64,000 nucleotides of DNA, from NCBI RefSeq assembly GCF_009498215.1, contig NZ_CP043499.1:1190001-1254000 (forward strand), given 5' to 3'. The notes beneath the pieces are model-generated. The model searched no databases. It was not told the DNA's origin and worked only from the letters and a program-made list of their open reading frames with translations. A program made the translations under genes and the position numbers. The DNA is from Rhizobium grahamii. Its GTDB lineage: Bacteria; Pseudomonadota; Alphaproteobacteria; Rhizobiales; Rhizobiaceae. This document shows, piece after piece, positions 18,011 to 26,214 of the stretch (its first letter is position 1; the number at the start of each line of letters is the position of its first letter).

Positions 18011-19084
18011 ATGGATCAGATGTCGACGGACCGTTACCAGTTCAGAGAAACCCAGCCCGAAAACGGATTAACCGAGGTCGTCTACAGCCCCCAGATCGAA
18101 GAAGGAATTAGCCGAAAGGCCGGAAAGCGGGGTTTTCTCTACTACGGACCCGACGGAAAGCGGATCCGCGACCGATCAGAAATCGAGCGCCTGAATGCGC
18201 TTGCGATCCCTCCCGCCTATACCGACGTCTGCATCAACGCCAATCCTCTGGCGCATCTGCAGGCGACCGGCATCGATGCGCGCGGGCGTAAACAGTACCG
18301 ATATCATCCCGACTGGCTCGCCGAACGCGAGCGCGCCAAGTTCGAGCGCCTTGTCGAGTTCGGGGATCGGCTACCGGCAATCCGGGAACGCGTCGATACC
18401 GACCTGACGGCGAAAGGTTTGTCGATGAACAAGGCCGTTGCAACGGTCGTCTGGATGCTCGACAAACTCTACATTCGCGTGGGAAATCTGCACTACGCTG
18501 AAGCCAATGGCTCGTTTGGCCTGACCACTCTGCGACGCCGGCACATCAGGATTGACGGTTTCACTGTCCTCTTCCGCTTCAAGGGAAAGTCCGGAAAGGA
18601 GTGGAATCTCGCCCACGCCGATCGCCGCATCGCCGGCGTCATCCGAAGGCTGCAGGACCTGCCGGGGCAGCATCTGTTCAAGTATCTTGGGCCCGATGGG
18701 GAATACCGGCAAATCCTGTCGCAGGACGTCAACGCCTATATCCGTGAAGCTGCTGGAGAAGACTTCAGCTCGAAGCAGTTCAGAACTTGGGGAGCAACTT
18801 GCATGGCGGCGGCGGCTCTCGCTCCTGTGGCTGTTGGAAACTCCAAGCGGCAGATAACCTCGCAGATCAACGCGGCAATCGATGCCGTCGCAGCCAAGCT
18901 CGTCAATACTCGAGCTGTCTGCCGATCCTCCTACATTCACCCGGCGGTATTCGACGATTTCCGTGCCGGTCGGCTGGCAGAACTCGTCAGCATGCGGCCG
19001 TCCAGAAGCAAGAGGCTCACCACCTGGATGAATGATGAGGAAATCCGGACTTTGCGATGGTTGAAGACCAGGCTCCCTGCCTGA
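18011..19084 (+). CDS. DNA topoisomerase IB
   Basis: 357 residues from ATG 18011 (GGAG at 17996-17999; ATG 18020 is an alternative). This is a bacterial type IB topoisomerase, which relaxes supercoils through a 3'-phosphotyrosine intermediate. The N-terminal domain has GISRKAGKRGFLYYGPDGKRI and AIPPAYTDVCINANP. The catalytic domain has the KLYIRVGN and GKSGKEWN segments, FSSKQFRTWGAT (conserved RTW), and the nucleophile tyrosine in RSSYIHP. The length is normal. Rhizobial copies often sit with stress genes, as here. Confidence 0.93.
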   Translation: MDQMSTDRYQFRETQPENGLTEVVYSPQIEEGISRKAGKRGFLYYGPDGKRIRDRSEIERLNALAIPPAYTDVCINANPLAHLQATGIDARGRKQYRYHPDWLAERERAKFERLVEFGDRLPAIRERVDTDLTAKGLSMNKAVATVVWMLDKLYIRVGNLHYAEANGSFGLTTLRRRHIRIDGFTVLFRFKGKSGKEWNLAHADRRIAGVIRRLQDLPGQHLFKYLGPDGEYRQILSQDVNAYIREAAGEDFSSKQFRTWGATCMAAAALAPVAVGNSKRQITSQINAAIDAVAAKLVNTRAVCRSSYIHPAVFDDFRAGRLAELVSMRPSRSKRLTTWMNDEEIRTLRWLKTRLPA

Positions 19085-19136
19085 ATAGGTGCACGCAGTA
19101 GAGACCGCGTCCCGAAGAACGCGGCCAATAGGGAAT

Positions 19137-19433
19137 TCAGTGTACGATCGGCTTTGCGGTCGAAGCACGGCGTGACTTGGTCGATTTATCGGAGGCAATG
19201 GCTGCCTTTGCCGTCTTCTTATCCTTGTCGTCACGCGGCTTGGCAGCTGCAGGCTTCGCTGTCTTGGCTTCCGTAGCGCCTTGGCTACGCCGGGATTTCT
19301 TGGGCGGCGCGCCTTCGGCTGCGATTTCTTCGAAGGCCTTCAGCCAGTGTTTCATGTCTTCGCCGTTGGGACGGCCTTCCCGCTCCCATATTTCATAAGC
19401 CCGCTGACGAATTTTCTCTTCGTGTTCGCTCAT
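19137..19433 (-). CDS. DUF2934 protein with basic tail
   Basis: 98 residues. The first 45 residues (HEEKIRQRAYEIWEREGRP, then MKHWLKAFEEI) are the DUF2934 motif, a short domain frequent in rhizobia. The rest is a Lys/Ala/Arg-rich disordered tail resembling histone H1-like tails, which could bind DNA; this is inference. A longer frame to 19670 overlaps the promoter of the next gene and is not credible. No EcfG motif was found for it. Confidence 0.82.
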   Translation of the reverse strand: MSEHEEKIRQRAYEIWEREGRPNGEDMKHWLKAFEEIAAEGAPPKKSRRSQGATEAKTAKPAAAKPRDDKDKKTAKAAIASDKSTKSRRASTAKPIVH

Positions 19434-19552
19434 GGTTCTCGTGCCGTTGTTGGTGTGGAGACGAACAGTAAGTGTGGTCGATTTTTCAGGAAACAAGAGG
19501 CGGCGGCGCGGGCGATGACATCGGCTTTGCCCTTCTATTTCAGGAAGTGAAG

Positions 19553-19577
19553 GGAACGAGAGGCTTCTTCGCGCGTT
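19553..19577 (+). promoter_or_regulatory. EcfG promoter, exact consensus, for phospholipase D gene
   Basis: GGAAC (19553-19557), 16 bases, CGTT (19574-19577), a full match to GGAAC-N16-CGTT, 43 bases ahead of the ATG at 19620. Confidence 0.62.
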
Positions 19578-19619
19578 AGGGGTAACGCATTGATGGCTCG
19601 CGGGAAGACGAGATAGATA

Positions 19620-21188
19620 ATGAAAGAATTTTCCGGCGATCGCCGCATTCACGAAGCACCCAATGACCACGGGTTTCAGGAAAGAGCGATCGAGTACGAA
19701 ATCGATCCTCCTTCGATCATCCGACCAGGCTATAACAGCTGGAAGACCGGAACGGTTTCCAAGGCATCATTTCTGATAGACGGCGCGCCCTATTTCAGAG
19801 CGCTGGATCATGCTTTGCGGCTCGCCCGGCAAACGATCTGGATCGTCGGATGGGATTTCAACCCTGATATCAGGCTCAGACCACGCGAAAGCTCCGAAAC
19901 GCTCGGTGAGTTGCTGCTGACTTTGACGGAAGACAACCCTGATCTCCGCGTCCGGATTTTGGTTTGGGGCATGGGACCGGTTTACTCCGGCAAGTCACTG
20001 AGGCTCTTCAACCACCCGCAGTTTTCCGATCACCGGCAGATCAGCATGCATTTTGATCTTCGCCATCCGCTCCGCGGCTGCCATCATCAAAAGCTGGTGG
20101 CGATCGACGACAACTTGGCATTCCTTGGCGGCATCGACCTGACCGCGCGACGCTGGGACGAGCCGGACCACGCCCCGCGCAACACCTTTAGGCGATCCCC
20201 CGACGGCACCCCTTATGGTCCGGTACACGACATTCAGCTGCTCGTTTCAGGCGAGGCCGCCGCGTTTGTTGCCGATGTCGCGAGACGTCGGTGGAAAAGG
20301 GCAACCGGCCAACAAGTGCCGGCGACCGAAAACACAGATACGTCTTGGCCGGCGATGGTGCCGCCCCATATATCCGACGCTCGAGTGGGTATCGCGCTTA
20401 CGGAGCCGGGTCTGATCGGACGCCGTGGCCGCCATGAAGGCATCCGCCTGACGCGCGCAGCCATCCAGTCTGCAAAACGCAGCATATATATCGAAACACA
20501 GTATCTGGCATCGTTCGGTGTTGCGCGCTCGATCGCGCAGCGCTTGCTGGAACCCGATGGCCCGGAAATCGTCGTTCTGGTGACGAAAAGCTCGCACGGT
20601 TTTATCGAGAAGCTCACGATGGGAAGCAACCGCGACCGCGTGATCCGGCGATTGAAACGCCTCGATCGTCACGACCGTCTGCGTGTCATGTATGCGGTGG
20701 CTCCAGACGGCAACGGCGGATCCCGGGAAATCGTCGTCCATTCGAAGCTTGTCATCATCGACGACCAGTTCATCAGAATAGGCTCCTCCAATCTGAACAA
20801 TCGTTCCGAGGGGCTCGATACCGAGTGTGATCTGGCAATCGAGGCGTCCTGCACGGCCCATCGCGACGCGATTGCAGCTGTTCGCTATCAGCTTATGGCG
20901 GAACACCTCGACACCACGCCGCAAGCCGTGCAGCAGGCGCAGGCTTCAGCAGGCTCGATGATCAAGGCGATTGACAGCCTCAACCGTTCGCTGCGTGGGC
21001 TGCGCCCCTTCTCGGTCGATCTCGCCAATGGAGAGACAACCCCTGTGATCGGAACGACCATCGTCGACCCGCATCGCCCCTACCATCCCCTAAAGCGATT
21101 GCGGTTGCGCCTCGCGTCGCTCATGCGCGGTTTGGTCGGCGGTGGAGTTTTGCCGCGCACGCAGGAAAATCTCGCCAAGAGCGAATGA
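19620..21188 (+). CDS. Phospholipase D / cardiolipin synthase-like protein
   Basis: 522 residues with two HKD motifs: H156-x-K158-x4-D163 (HHQKLVAIDD) and H374-x-K376-x4-D381 (HSKLVIIDD). It belongs to the PLD superfamily, close to ClsB-type phosphatidyltransferases. No transmembrane segment is seen, so it is a cytoplasmic or peripheral enzyme acting on phospholipids. Its neighbours encode YbhN- and YbhP-like proteins, the same trio found with clsB (ybhO) in E. coli. The last 99 bases overlap the convergent YbhN-like gene. The start is ATG 19620 with a weak ribosome site. Transphosphatidylation versus hydrolysis cannot be decided from sequence. Confidence 0.88.
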   Translation: MKEFSGDRRIHEAPNDHGFQERAIEYEIDPPSIIRPGYNSWKTGTVSKASFLIDGAPYFRALDHALRLARQTIWIVGWDFNPDIRLRPRESSETLGELLLTLTEDNPDLRVRILVWGMGPVYSGKSLRLFNHPQFSDHRQISMHFDLRHPLRGCHHQKLVAIDDNLAFLGGIDLTARRWDEPDHAPRNTFRRSPDGTPYGPVHDIQLLVSGEAAAFVADVARRRWKRATGQQVPATENTDTSWPAMVPPHISDARVGIALTEPGLIGRRGRHEGIRLTRAAIQSAKRSIYIETQYLASFGVARSIAQRLLEPDGPEIVVLVTKSSHGFIEKLTMGSNRDRVIRRLKRLDRHDRLRVMYAVAPDGNGGSREIVVHSKLVIIDDQFIRIGSSNLNNRSEGLDTECDLAIEASCTAHRDAIAAVRYQLMAEHLDTTPQAVQQAQASAGSMIKAIDSLNRSLRGLRPFSVDLANGETTPVIGTTIVDPHRPYHPLKRLRLRLASLMRGLVGGGVLPRTQENLAKSE

Positions 21189-22052
21189 GACCAGGCCGAA
21201 CAGCAGGGGGATCAAGAAGTAGATTACGCGGAAGGCAACGAGTGCGCCAATGGACGCGCTTGGGATCAGGGCCGTCACCGTCGCCTCGAGAACGCCAAGC
21301 CCTCCGGGAACATGGGTCAGCAGGACCGCGACATTCGCCAGCACGAATGCTGTCGCGGTCTCCATGAAATGCGCATCAGGGCCAAGGAGTTGCTGCAGGC
21401 AGGCTGCGACTGCCATGAAATTGAGCGTGCCGACGACAATCTGGCCGACCGCAAGCCGGAACGACGGCATCTTGAAGCGCCAGCGCCATACCGAAAGGGG
21501 CGCGCGGATAACAAGCGTCAACAGCAGATAGCCTCCGATCGCTGCCAGACAACCAACGCCAAGCGCAACCACGCCGGCCGCTGGCAACCCGATGAGCGCC
21601 GCGGCGGCATGTGAATTGGAGACGAAGACAATTCCGCAGAGTGACGCGAGACCGATCCCGACTGTTGCGCCGCAGAAGACGATAACGCGTGCAACCTCTT
21701 CACCGCTGAGCCCCCAGCGCGAATAGTAGCGATAGCGCACGGCGCCGCTGCTCAGTGCAGCAAAACCGAGACTGTGGCCGATCGAAAGGCCGGTAAAGGA
21801 GGCAAGCGCGGCTTTCGGATAACTCAAGGGCCGGCCGGCATAGCGCAGTCCCATCCAGTCAAAAACCGTCAGACAGAGATAGGACATTGCCGCGAAGGCA
21901 AAACCGGCAGACAGGCGCGATGCGGGCAATCCTTCGACTGAAGCCGTGATCTCGGCAAAGGAGTATCGGCTGAAAACGCGGTAGAGAAGGTAAGCGGCCA
22001 AAGCCAGACCCAACAATAGCACCGCGTTTATAAGCAACTTCTTCGCCGACAT
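21090..22052 (-). CDS. YbhN/UPF0104 membrane protein (LPG synthase TM-like)
   Basis: 320 residues from ATG 22052, with about eight membrane helices. It matches the UPF0104 family, related to the flippase part of lysylphosphatidylglycerol synthase (typical segments: GRPLSYPKAALASFTGLSIGHSLGFAALS and HVPGGLGVLEATVTALIP). It probably handles or flips a lipid at the inner membrane. Neighbouring PLD and YbhP-like genes strengthen a phospholipid role. Its 3' end overlaps the phospholipase D gene by 99 bases in antisense. An exact EcfG consensus (GGAAC-N17-CGTT) lies upstream on its strand. Confidence 0.87.
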   Translation of the reverse strand: MSAKKLLINAVLLLGLALAAYLLYRVFSRYSFAEITASVEGLPASRLSAGFAFAAMSYLCLTVFDWMGLRYAGRPLSYPKAALASFTGLSIGHSLGFAALSSGAVRYRYYSRWGLSGEEVARVIVFCGATVGIGLASLCGIVFVSNSHAAAALIGLPAAGVVALGVGCLAAIGGYLLLTLVIRAPLSVWRWRFKMPSFRLAVGQIVVGTLNFMAVAACLQQLLGPDAHFMETATAFVLANVAVLLTHVPGGLGVLEATVTALIPSASIGALVAFRVIYFLIPLLFGLVSFALGEIFLRARQNSTADQTAHERREAQPQSL

Positions 22053-22084
22053 GAATGATCCCGTTTCGCAGATATGATGTGGCT

Positions 22085-22112
22085 GGAACGAAGAAGCGCG
22101 TTTGCGGGTTCC
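22085..22112. promoter_or_regulatory. Two-way EcfG promoter, ybhN-like / ybhP-like
   Basis: On the plus strand GGAAC (22085-22089), 17 bases, GGTT (22107-22110). On the minus strand GGAAC (22112-22108), 17 bases, CGTT (22090-22087). Each -35 element is the complement of the other strand's -10 region, so one 28-base site can serve both divergent genes, whose starts lie 33 and 29 bases away. Confidence 0.58.
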
Positions 22113-22140
22113 CTCAGCGCATCGATGGCGAGGGAAATGC

Positions 22141-22869
22141 ATGGAAAACGAGCTCCGCGTTCTGACCTACAATGTGCACAGCTGCGTGGGGACTGACCGC
22201 AGACTGGACCTGTCTCGCATCGCGGAGGTCATCGCCAACACAGGTGCGCACATCGTGGCGCTTCAGGAACTGGATGTCGGTCGTCTCCGCACGGGCGGTG
22301 TCGATCAGGCCCGCCAGATCGCCAGCGAACTGCGAATGGACGCCCATTTTCACCCCGCATTGACGGTAGCGGAGGAGCGGTATGGCGACGCCATTCTCTC
22401 GGCTTTGCCGATGCGCCTTCTGAAGGCTGGCCCCCTGCCCTCGGTCGGAGAAACCCGGGGCGCGCTGCTGGTCGAAATAGAGGTCTCGGGACAGAAAATG
22501 ATCGTCCTCAACACCCATCTTGGGCTGCGCGCCGGCGAGCGTGTTACGCAGGTCGCGACACTCCTTGGCGATGATTGGCTCGGCAACACCGATCTCGCAG
22601 AGAGCCCCGTCATTGTCTGCGGCGATTTCAACGCCGTGCCGTCGTCAACGGCATACAAGATGCTGGCGCGACGTTTCATCGACGCCAGATCCGTCCCCGG
22701 CACAAGACAACGCGCCACCTATCCATCGCGGATGCCGTTTTTGCGCATCGACCACGTCTTTGTGTCTGAAGGCATCAAGGTGCGAACCGTGAACGTCGCG
22801 AACGGTGCCAGGGAGCGGCGCGCATCGGACCATCTGCCGCTTCTGGTCACTTTGGAAGCAGTAGGATGA
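22141..22869 (+). CDS. YbhP-like endonuclease/exonuclease/phosphatase
   Basis: 242 residues of the EEP (Mg2+-dependent nuclease/phosphodiesterase) fold. Motifs in order: LTYNVHSC (metal site Asn), IVALQELD (metal Glu), LNTHLGL, VCGDFNAVPSS, RIDHVFVS and the terminal ASDHLPLLV (catalytic His). ATG 22141 follows GAGGG. No signal peptide is visible. Because of its phospholipase D and UPF0104 neighbours, a lipid phosphodiesterase role is as likely as a nuclease role. Confidence 0.87.
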   Translation: MENELRVLTYNVHSCVGTDRRLDLSRIAEVIANTGAHIVALQELDVGRLRTGGVDQARQIASELRMDAHFHPALTVAEERYGDAILSALPMRLLKAGPLPSVGETRGALLVEIEVSGQKMIVLNTHLGLRAGERVTQVATLLGDDWLGNTDLAESPVIVCGDFNAVPSSTAYKMLARRFIDARSVPGTRQRATYPSRMPFLRIDHVFVSEGIKVRTVNVANGARERRASDHLPLLVTLEAVG

Positions 22870-22897
22870 TGCCGCGCCGCAAACTCCCCCTTGTTTG

Positions 22898-23923
22898 CTA
22901 GGACACCGACACCGGCTTCGATCTCAACCGGCTTGCGGTGGCCGGATCCGCACGCCTGCAAAGCTGCGGCGGCAGTCCGCGCATGATCAGTTCAGCATCG
23001 GCAACCGCCATCGATCCGAGAGCAAAGAAGGCATCGCGCGTGCCCCCCGTGCGGTGCGCCGACAGGAGGACATCAGGCATCGCCCGGACGGGGTCGTCGG
23101 CCGTTACCGGCTCGACCGGAAAGACATCGGTCGCTACGCGGATATGTCCCGTTTCGGCCGCCTTGAGCATCGCGGGGAAATCGACGACCGCAGCGCGGCT
23201 CATGAGCAGAAAGGCAGATCCGGGCTTCATCAGCTGGAACTCGCGAGCCCCCAGGAAACCTTCGTTCTCCGTGGTCACGCTCGCAAAAACGAAGACCACC
23301 TGGCTCTCCGACAGAAGCTCGTCAAGCGTCGCCGGAATGCAATCGGCCGATCTGATGATCTCTGTCGGAAGCCACGGATCGAAGACGCGAACTGTGTTGC
23401 GGAACGGGCGAATGAGTTCACGCAGCTGCCGACCGAGATCACCAAAGCCGATGATCCCGACGCTCGCACCCGCAAACCGAAACGTGTCCCGGTTGCCAGC
23501 CAGACCATATTCTTCGACGCCGGTGCGGAATTCCCTGTCTGCCTTGGTGATACCGCGGGCGAGATCCAGTGCCATGCCGAGAGCCGCCTCGGCGACCGGC
23601 GATGCGAAGGCGGCGGCCGGCGTGATAACCCAGATCCCGCGCTCGACGCAGGTTTGATAATCGATATTGGGGAGGAAGTTGGACTCGACGTTGATGATCG
23701 CCTTGAGATTTGCCGCCTTGGCAAGACGCTCCTTCGGCATGTCCGTCTGTCCGAAAATCAGAACCGTCTCGGGCAGGAGTTCTTCGACCTGCTCGGCCGG
23801 CATATGGCGTTCCTCGCTGATCACGACGTCTCCCAGCCGTTCCAACCTTTCGCGGACGTCGGGCGCCATGATCAGGTCGAGTGTGCGTGGCAGCGGGTCG
23901 ACCAGAATAATACCGCGGCTCAT
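22898..23923 (-). CDS. D-isomer 2-hydroxyacid dehydrogenase
   Basis: 341 residues, a cytoplasmic NAD(P)-dependent dehydrogenase. The start at 23923 has GGGAGGAAGC directly upstream. The Rossmann motif VGIIGFGDLG (about residues 157-166) and the catalytic region SAHRTGGTRDA (His) near the C terminus place it in the PGDH/glyoxylate reductase family. The middle (ENEGFLGAREFQLMKPGSAFLL) is typical. The substrate is unknown. It is separated from the following genes by a hairpin and appears monocistronic. Confidence 0.87.
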   Translation of the reverse strand: MSRGIILVDPLPRTLDLIMAPDVRERLERLGDVVISEERHMPAEQVEELLPETVLIFGQTDMPKERLAKAANLKAIINVESNFLPNIDYQTCVERGIWVITPAAAFASPVAEAALGMALDLARGITKADREFRTGVEEYGLAGNRDTFRFAGASVGIIGFGDLGRQLRELIRPFRNTVRVFDPWLPTEIIRSADCIPATLDELLSESQVVFVFASVTTENEGFLGAREFQLMKPGSAFLLMSRAAVVDFPAMLKAAETGHIRVATDVFPVEPVTADDPVRAMPDVLLSAHRTGGTRDAFFALGSMAVADAELIMRGLPPQLCRRADPATASRLRSKPVSVS

Positions 23924-24004
23924 GCTTCCTCCCTCGCGAGCTGACAGTTGCCGCGATTGTATCGACTGCGCTTCCGATTGAAAGCGTCTATCGCGAGGAA
24001 GCGA

Positions 24005-24035
24005 TGTGGCCCGGCGCCTGGAGCGCCGGGCCACA
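24005..24035 (-). terminator. Strong hairpin after the Tat hydrolase gene
   Basis: TGTGGCCCGGCGC (24005-24017) pairs perfectly, 13 bp, with GCGCCGGGCCACA (24023-24035). It lies seven bases after the hydrolase stop. No U-run follows, so it may mainly protect the 3' end. Confidence 0.5.
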
Positions 24036-24041
24036 GGATAA

Positions 24042-25037
24042 TCAGGCCTTCACGAATGCCAGAAGATCGGGATTGATGACGTCAGCATGCGTCGTCAGCA
24101 TGCCGTGCGGGTAACCCTTGTAGATCTTCAGCGTGCCGTTCTTCAGCAGCTTGATGGAGAGCTCGGCGGAATCGGCGATCGGCACGATCTGGTCATCGTC
24201 GCCGTGCATGACAAGCGTCGGCACCGTGATCGCCTTCAGATCGTCCGTCTGATCGGTTTCAGAGAACGCCTTGATACCGTCGTAGTGAGCCTTGGCGGAA
24301 CCGATCATACCCTGGCGCCACCAGTTTTGGATGACACCCGGATAGACCTTTGCATCAGGCCGGTTGAAGCCGTAGAAGGGACCGGTCGGGACGTCGAGGA
24401 AGAACTGTGCGCGGTTGTCGGCGAGCGCCTTGCGGAAGCCGTCGAACACCTCGATCGGCAAGCCGCCCGGGTTGGATGCGGTCTTGAGCATCAGCGGCGG
24501 AACGGCGCTGACGAGCACAGCCTTGGCGACGCGGCCCTGGGGCTGGCCAAATTTCGCAACGTAGCGGGCAACTTCGCCGCCACCCGTGGAATGGCCAATG
24601 TGGACAGCGTTCTTGAGGTTCAGATGTTCGACGACGGCAGCGGCATCGGCTGCATAATGGTCCATATCGTGACCATCGGACACCTGCGACGAACGACCAT
24701 GACCGCGGCGGTCATGAGCGACGACGCGGTAGCCGTTCTGAACGAAGAACAGCATCTGGGCATCCCAGTCGTCGGAAGAGAGCGGCCAGCCGTGGTGGAA
24801 CATGATGGGCTGGGCATCCTTCGGACCCCAATCCTTGTAGTAGATCTGTACGCCGTCTTTGGTCTGAACGAAATTCTGGGTCATTGGCGGTAGTCCTTCT
24901 TTCTTTGCGGAAGACGTTTTGGAAAGAGCAAGCGATGGCACTGCCATGGCTGCCGAAATCGTCGCTCCGGCCAGCAGTGTCTGCCTGCGGGAGAACATGA
25001 TTTCGATGGGGTTCTGAGACATCCGGTTCCTCTTCAT
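24042..25037 (-). CDS. Tat-exported alpha/beta hydrolase (haloperoxidase-like)
   Basis: 331 residues. ATG 25037 follows GGAGGT. The N terminus has a twin-arginine signal (SRRQTLLAG, then a hydrophobic run to ALALSK). The mature enzyme is an alpha/beta hydrolase of the non-heme chloroperoxidase/esterase group. The nucleophile Ser is in GHSTGGG, the Asp in MHGDDDQIVP and the His in GYPHGM. HGWPLSSDDW and AHDRRGHGRS are also typical. It should act in the periplasm. Residue 52 is a Met that matches the usual start of cytoplasmic relatives, so an internal start is possible. Confidence 0.88.
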   Translation of the reverse strand: MKRNRMSQNPIEIMFSRRQTLLAGATISAAMAVPSLALSKTSSAKKEGLPPMTQNFVQTKDGVQIYYKDWGPKDAQPIMFHHGWPLSSDDWDAQMLFFVQNGYRVVAHDRRGHGRSSQVSDGHDMDHYAADAAAVVEHLNLKNAVHIGHSTGGGEVARYVAKFGQPQGRVAKAVLVSAVPPLMLKTASNPGGLPIEVFDGFRKALADNRAQFFLDVPTGPFYGFNRPDAKVYPGVIQNWWRQGMIGSAKAHYDGIKAFSETDQTDDLKAITVPTLVMHGDDDQIVPIADSAELSIKLLKNGTLKIYKGYPHGMLTTHADVINPDLLAFVKA

Positions 25038-25142
25038 TTGGACCTCCACTTCATAGTCGGCAGCGAGAGGCGGCTCTTGTCGGATGTTCTCGCCGTTTGG
25101 ACGAAGCGGAGGAGAATTTCTCTTTGACGCGAGGACGAACTT

Positions 25143-26021
25143 TCAGGGCTCGGCGCGCGCATGGATTTCGGCGACATAGCCGCCGGGAAATTCAACGATC
25201 GCGGCACGGCGACCATCGGAAACATAGGTGGGCACCAAAACGGTCGCGCCAGTCTGAACCGCCTTGTCGAGAGCCATCGGAAGGTCCTTCACCTCGTAGC
25301 CGGTCGTTTCATGACCATAAGGGAAAGGGAGGTGACCATCGGTGACAAGCACGGTCATCTTGCCGAAAACGGATTCGATCCTGACGCGGCGGTAGCTATC
25401 GGCGGGACGACCGATCTCGACGCCGGCCGCCCTTTTCTCGTCAGACACGACCTTGCCACCCGAGAAGCGAAGAAAATCACGTACAAAAGTCGATACGGCA
25501 TCCGGCGAAACGTAAACCCGGTTCTCCGGCACGCTTTCGAAGACTGGATAGTTCGGCTTGGCGGTATGCCAGTAGAGCTGCATGTTGACGCCGCCTGGCC
25601 ACTGAATAACGGCATCGCGTCCGATCGGATCAGGGAACGGCGAAACGACGACATTCGCTCCCGCCTTCTTCGCCGCCGCAACGGCCAGATCGAGATCGTT
25701 GACCAGATAACCGGTCCGCTCCGCGCCAAAGGGTGCGGGGACCGGCGTCTTGAACCCGAAAAGCGAGACGGTACCAACCGGCGTCTGAAGCAGCTGCGAA
25801 CTCGTGCTGCTCGGCGTCGGCGTTACGGTTGCGACCACCTGTTTCGTGCTGGCGCCGCCGAAGGTCGCGAGAAAGCTGCGGGCGAAAGCATCGACCTTGT
25901 CGGGCGCGACATAGACGTGCGTCGTGTCGTATTGCGGGGCCACACCGATTTGCGCCGCGGCGGACGCGTGCCCGGCCGAAAAGGCAAGCACGGCGGCGAG
26001 GATGATAGCTCTACGTTGCAT
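25143..26021 (-). CDS. Exported two-domain VOC/glyoxalase-like protein
   Basis: 292 residues from ATG 26021 (AAAGGGACC upstream). A Sec signal ends near SAGHASAA. Two similar halves follow: YDTTHVYVAPDKVDAFARSF with TGYLVNDLDLAVAAAKKAGA, and NRVYVSPDAVSTFVRDFL with TGYEVKDLPMALDKAVQTGA. This pseudo-symmetry is typical of VOC-fold proteins (glyoxalase/dioxygenase). Few metal-ligand His/Glu residues are obvious, so activity is uncertain; it could be a binding protein. Confidence 0.78.
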   Translation of the reverse strand: MQRRAIILAAVLAFSAGHASAAAQIGVAPQYDTTHVYVAPDKVDAFARSFLATFGGASTKQVVATVTPTPSSTSSQLLQTPVGTVSLFGFKTPVPAPFGAERTGYLVNDLDLAVAAAKKAGANVVVSPFPDPIGRDAVIQWPGGVNMQLYWHTAKPNYPVFESVPENRVYVSPDAVSTFVRDFLRFSGGKVVSDEKRAAGVEIGRPADSYRRVRIESVFGKMTVLVTDGHLPFPYGHETTGYEVKDLPMALDKAVQTGATVLVPTYVSDGRRAAIVEFPGGYVAEIHARAEP

Positions 26022-26057
26022 GAGATGGTCCCTTTGCATGGCAGCGGGAAAAAATCC

Positions 26058-26088
26058 CCTGGCGTCGATTTCGATCGATGACGCCAGG
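26058..26088. promoter_or_regulatory. Inverted repeat before the VOC-like gene
   Basis: CCTGGCGTC (26058-26066) and GACGCCAGG (26080-26088) pair perfectly over 9 bp, 37 bases upstream of the start at 26021. It may be a leader hairpin or an operator. Confidence 0.35.
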
Positions 26089-26214
26089 ATCGCTCTGTTC
26101 GCCCGGCGCATGAACGCGGCGATCATGTCGAGGGTGACGACCGCGTTCTTGCTGCTTAGTCTTGTGCCTTGAACATTGGGATTGTTTTGGCACCATAGAT
26201 CGCGCGATGCCCGA

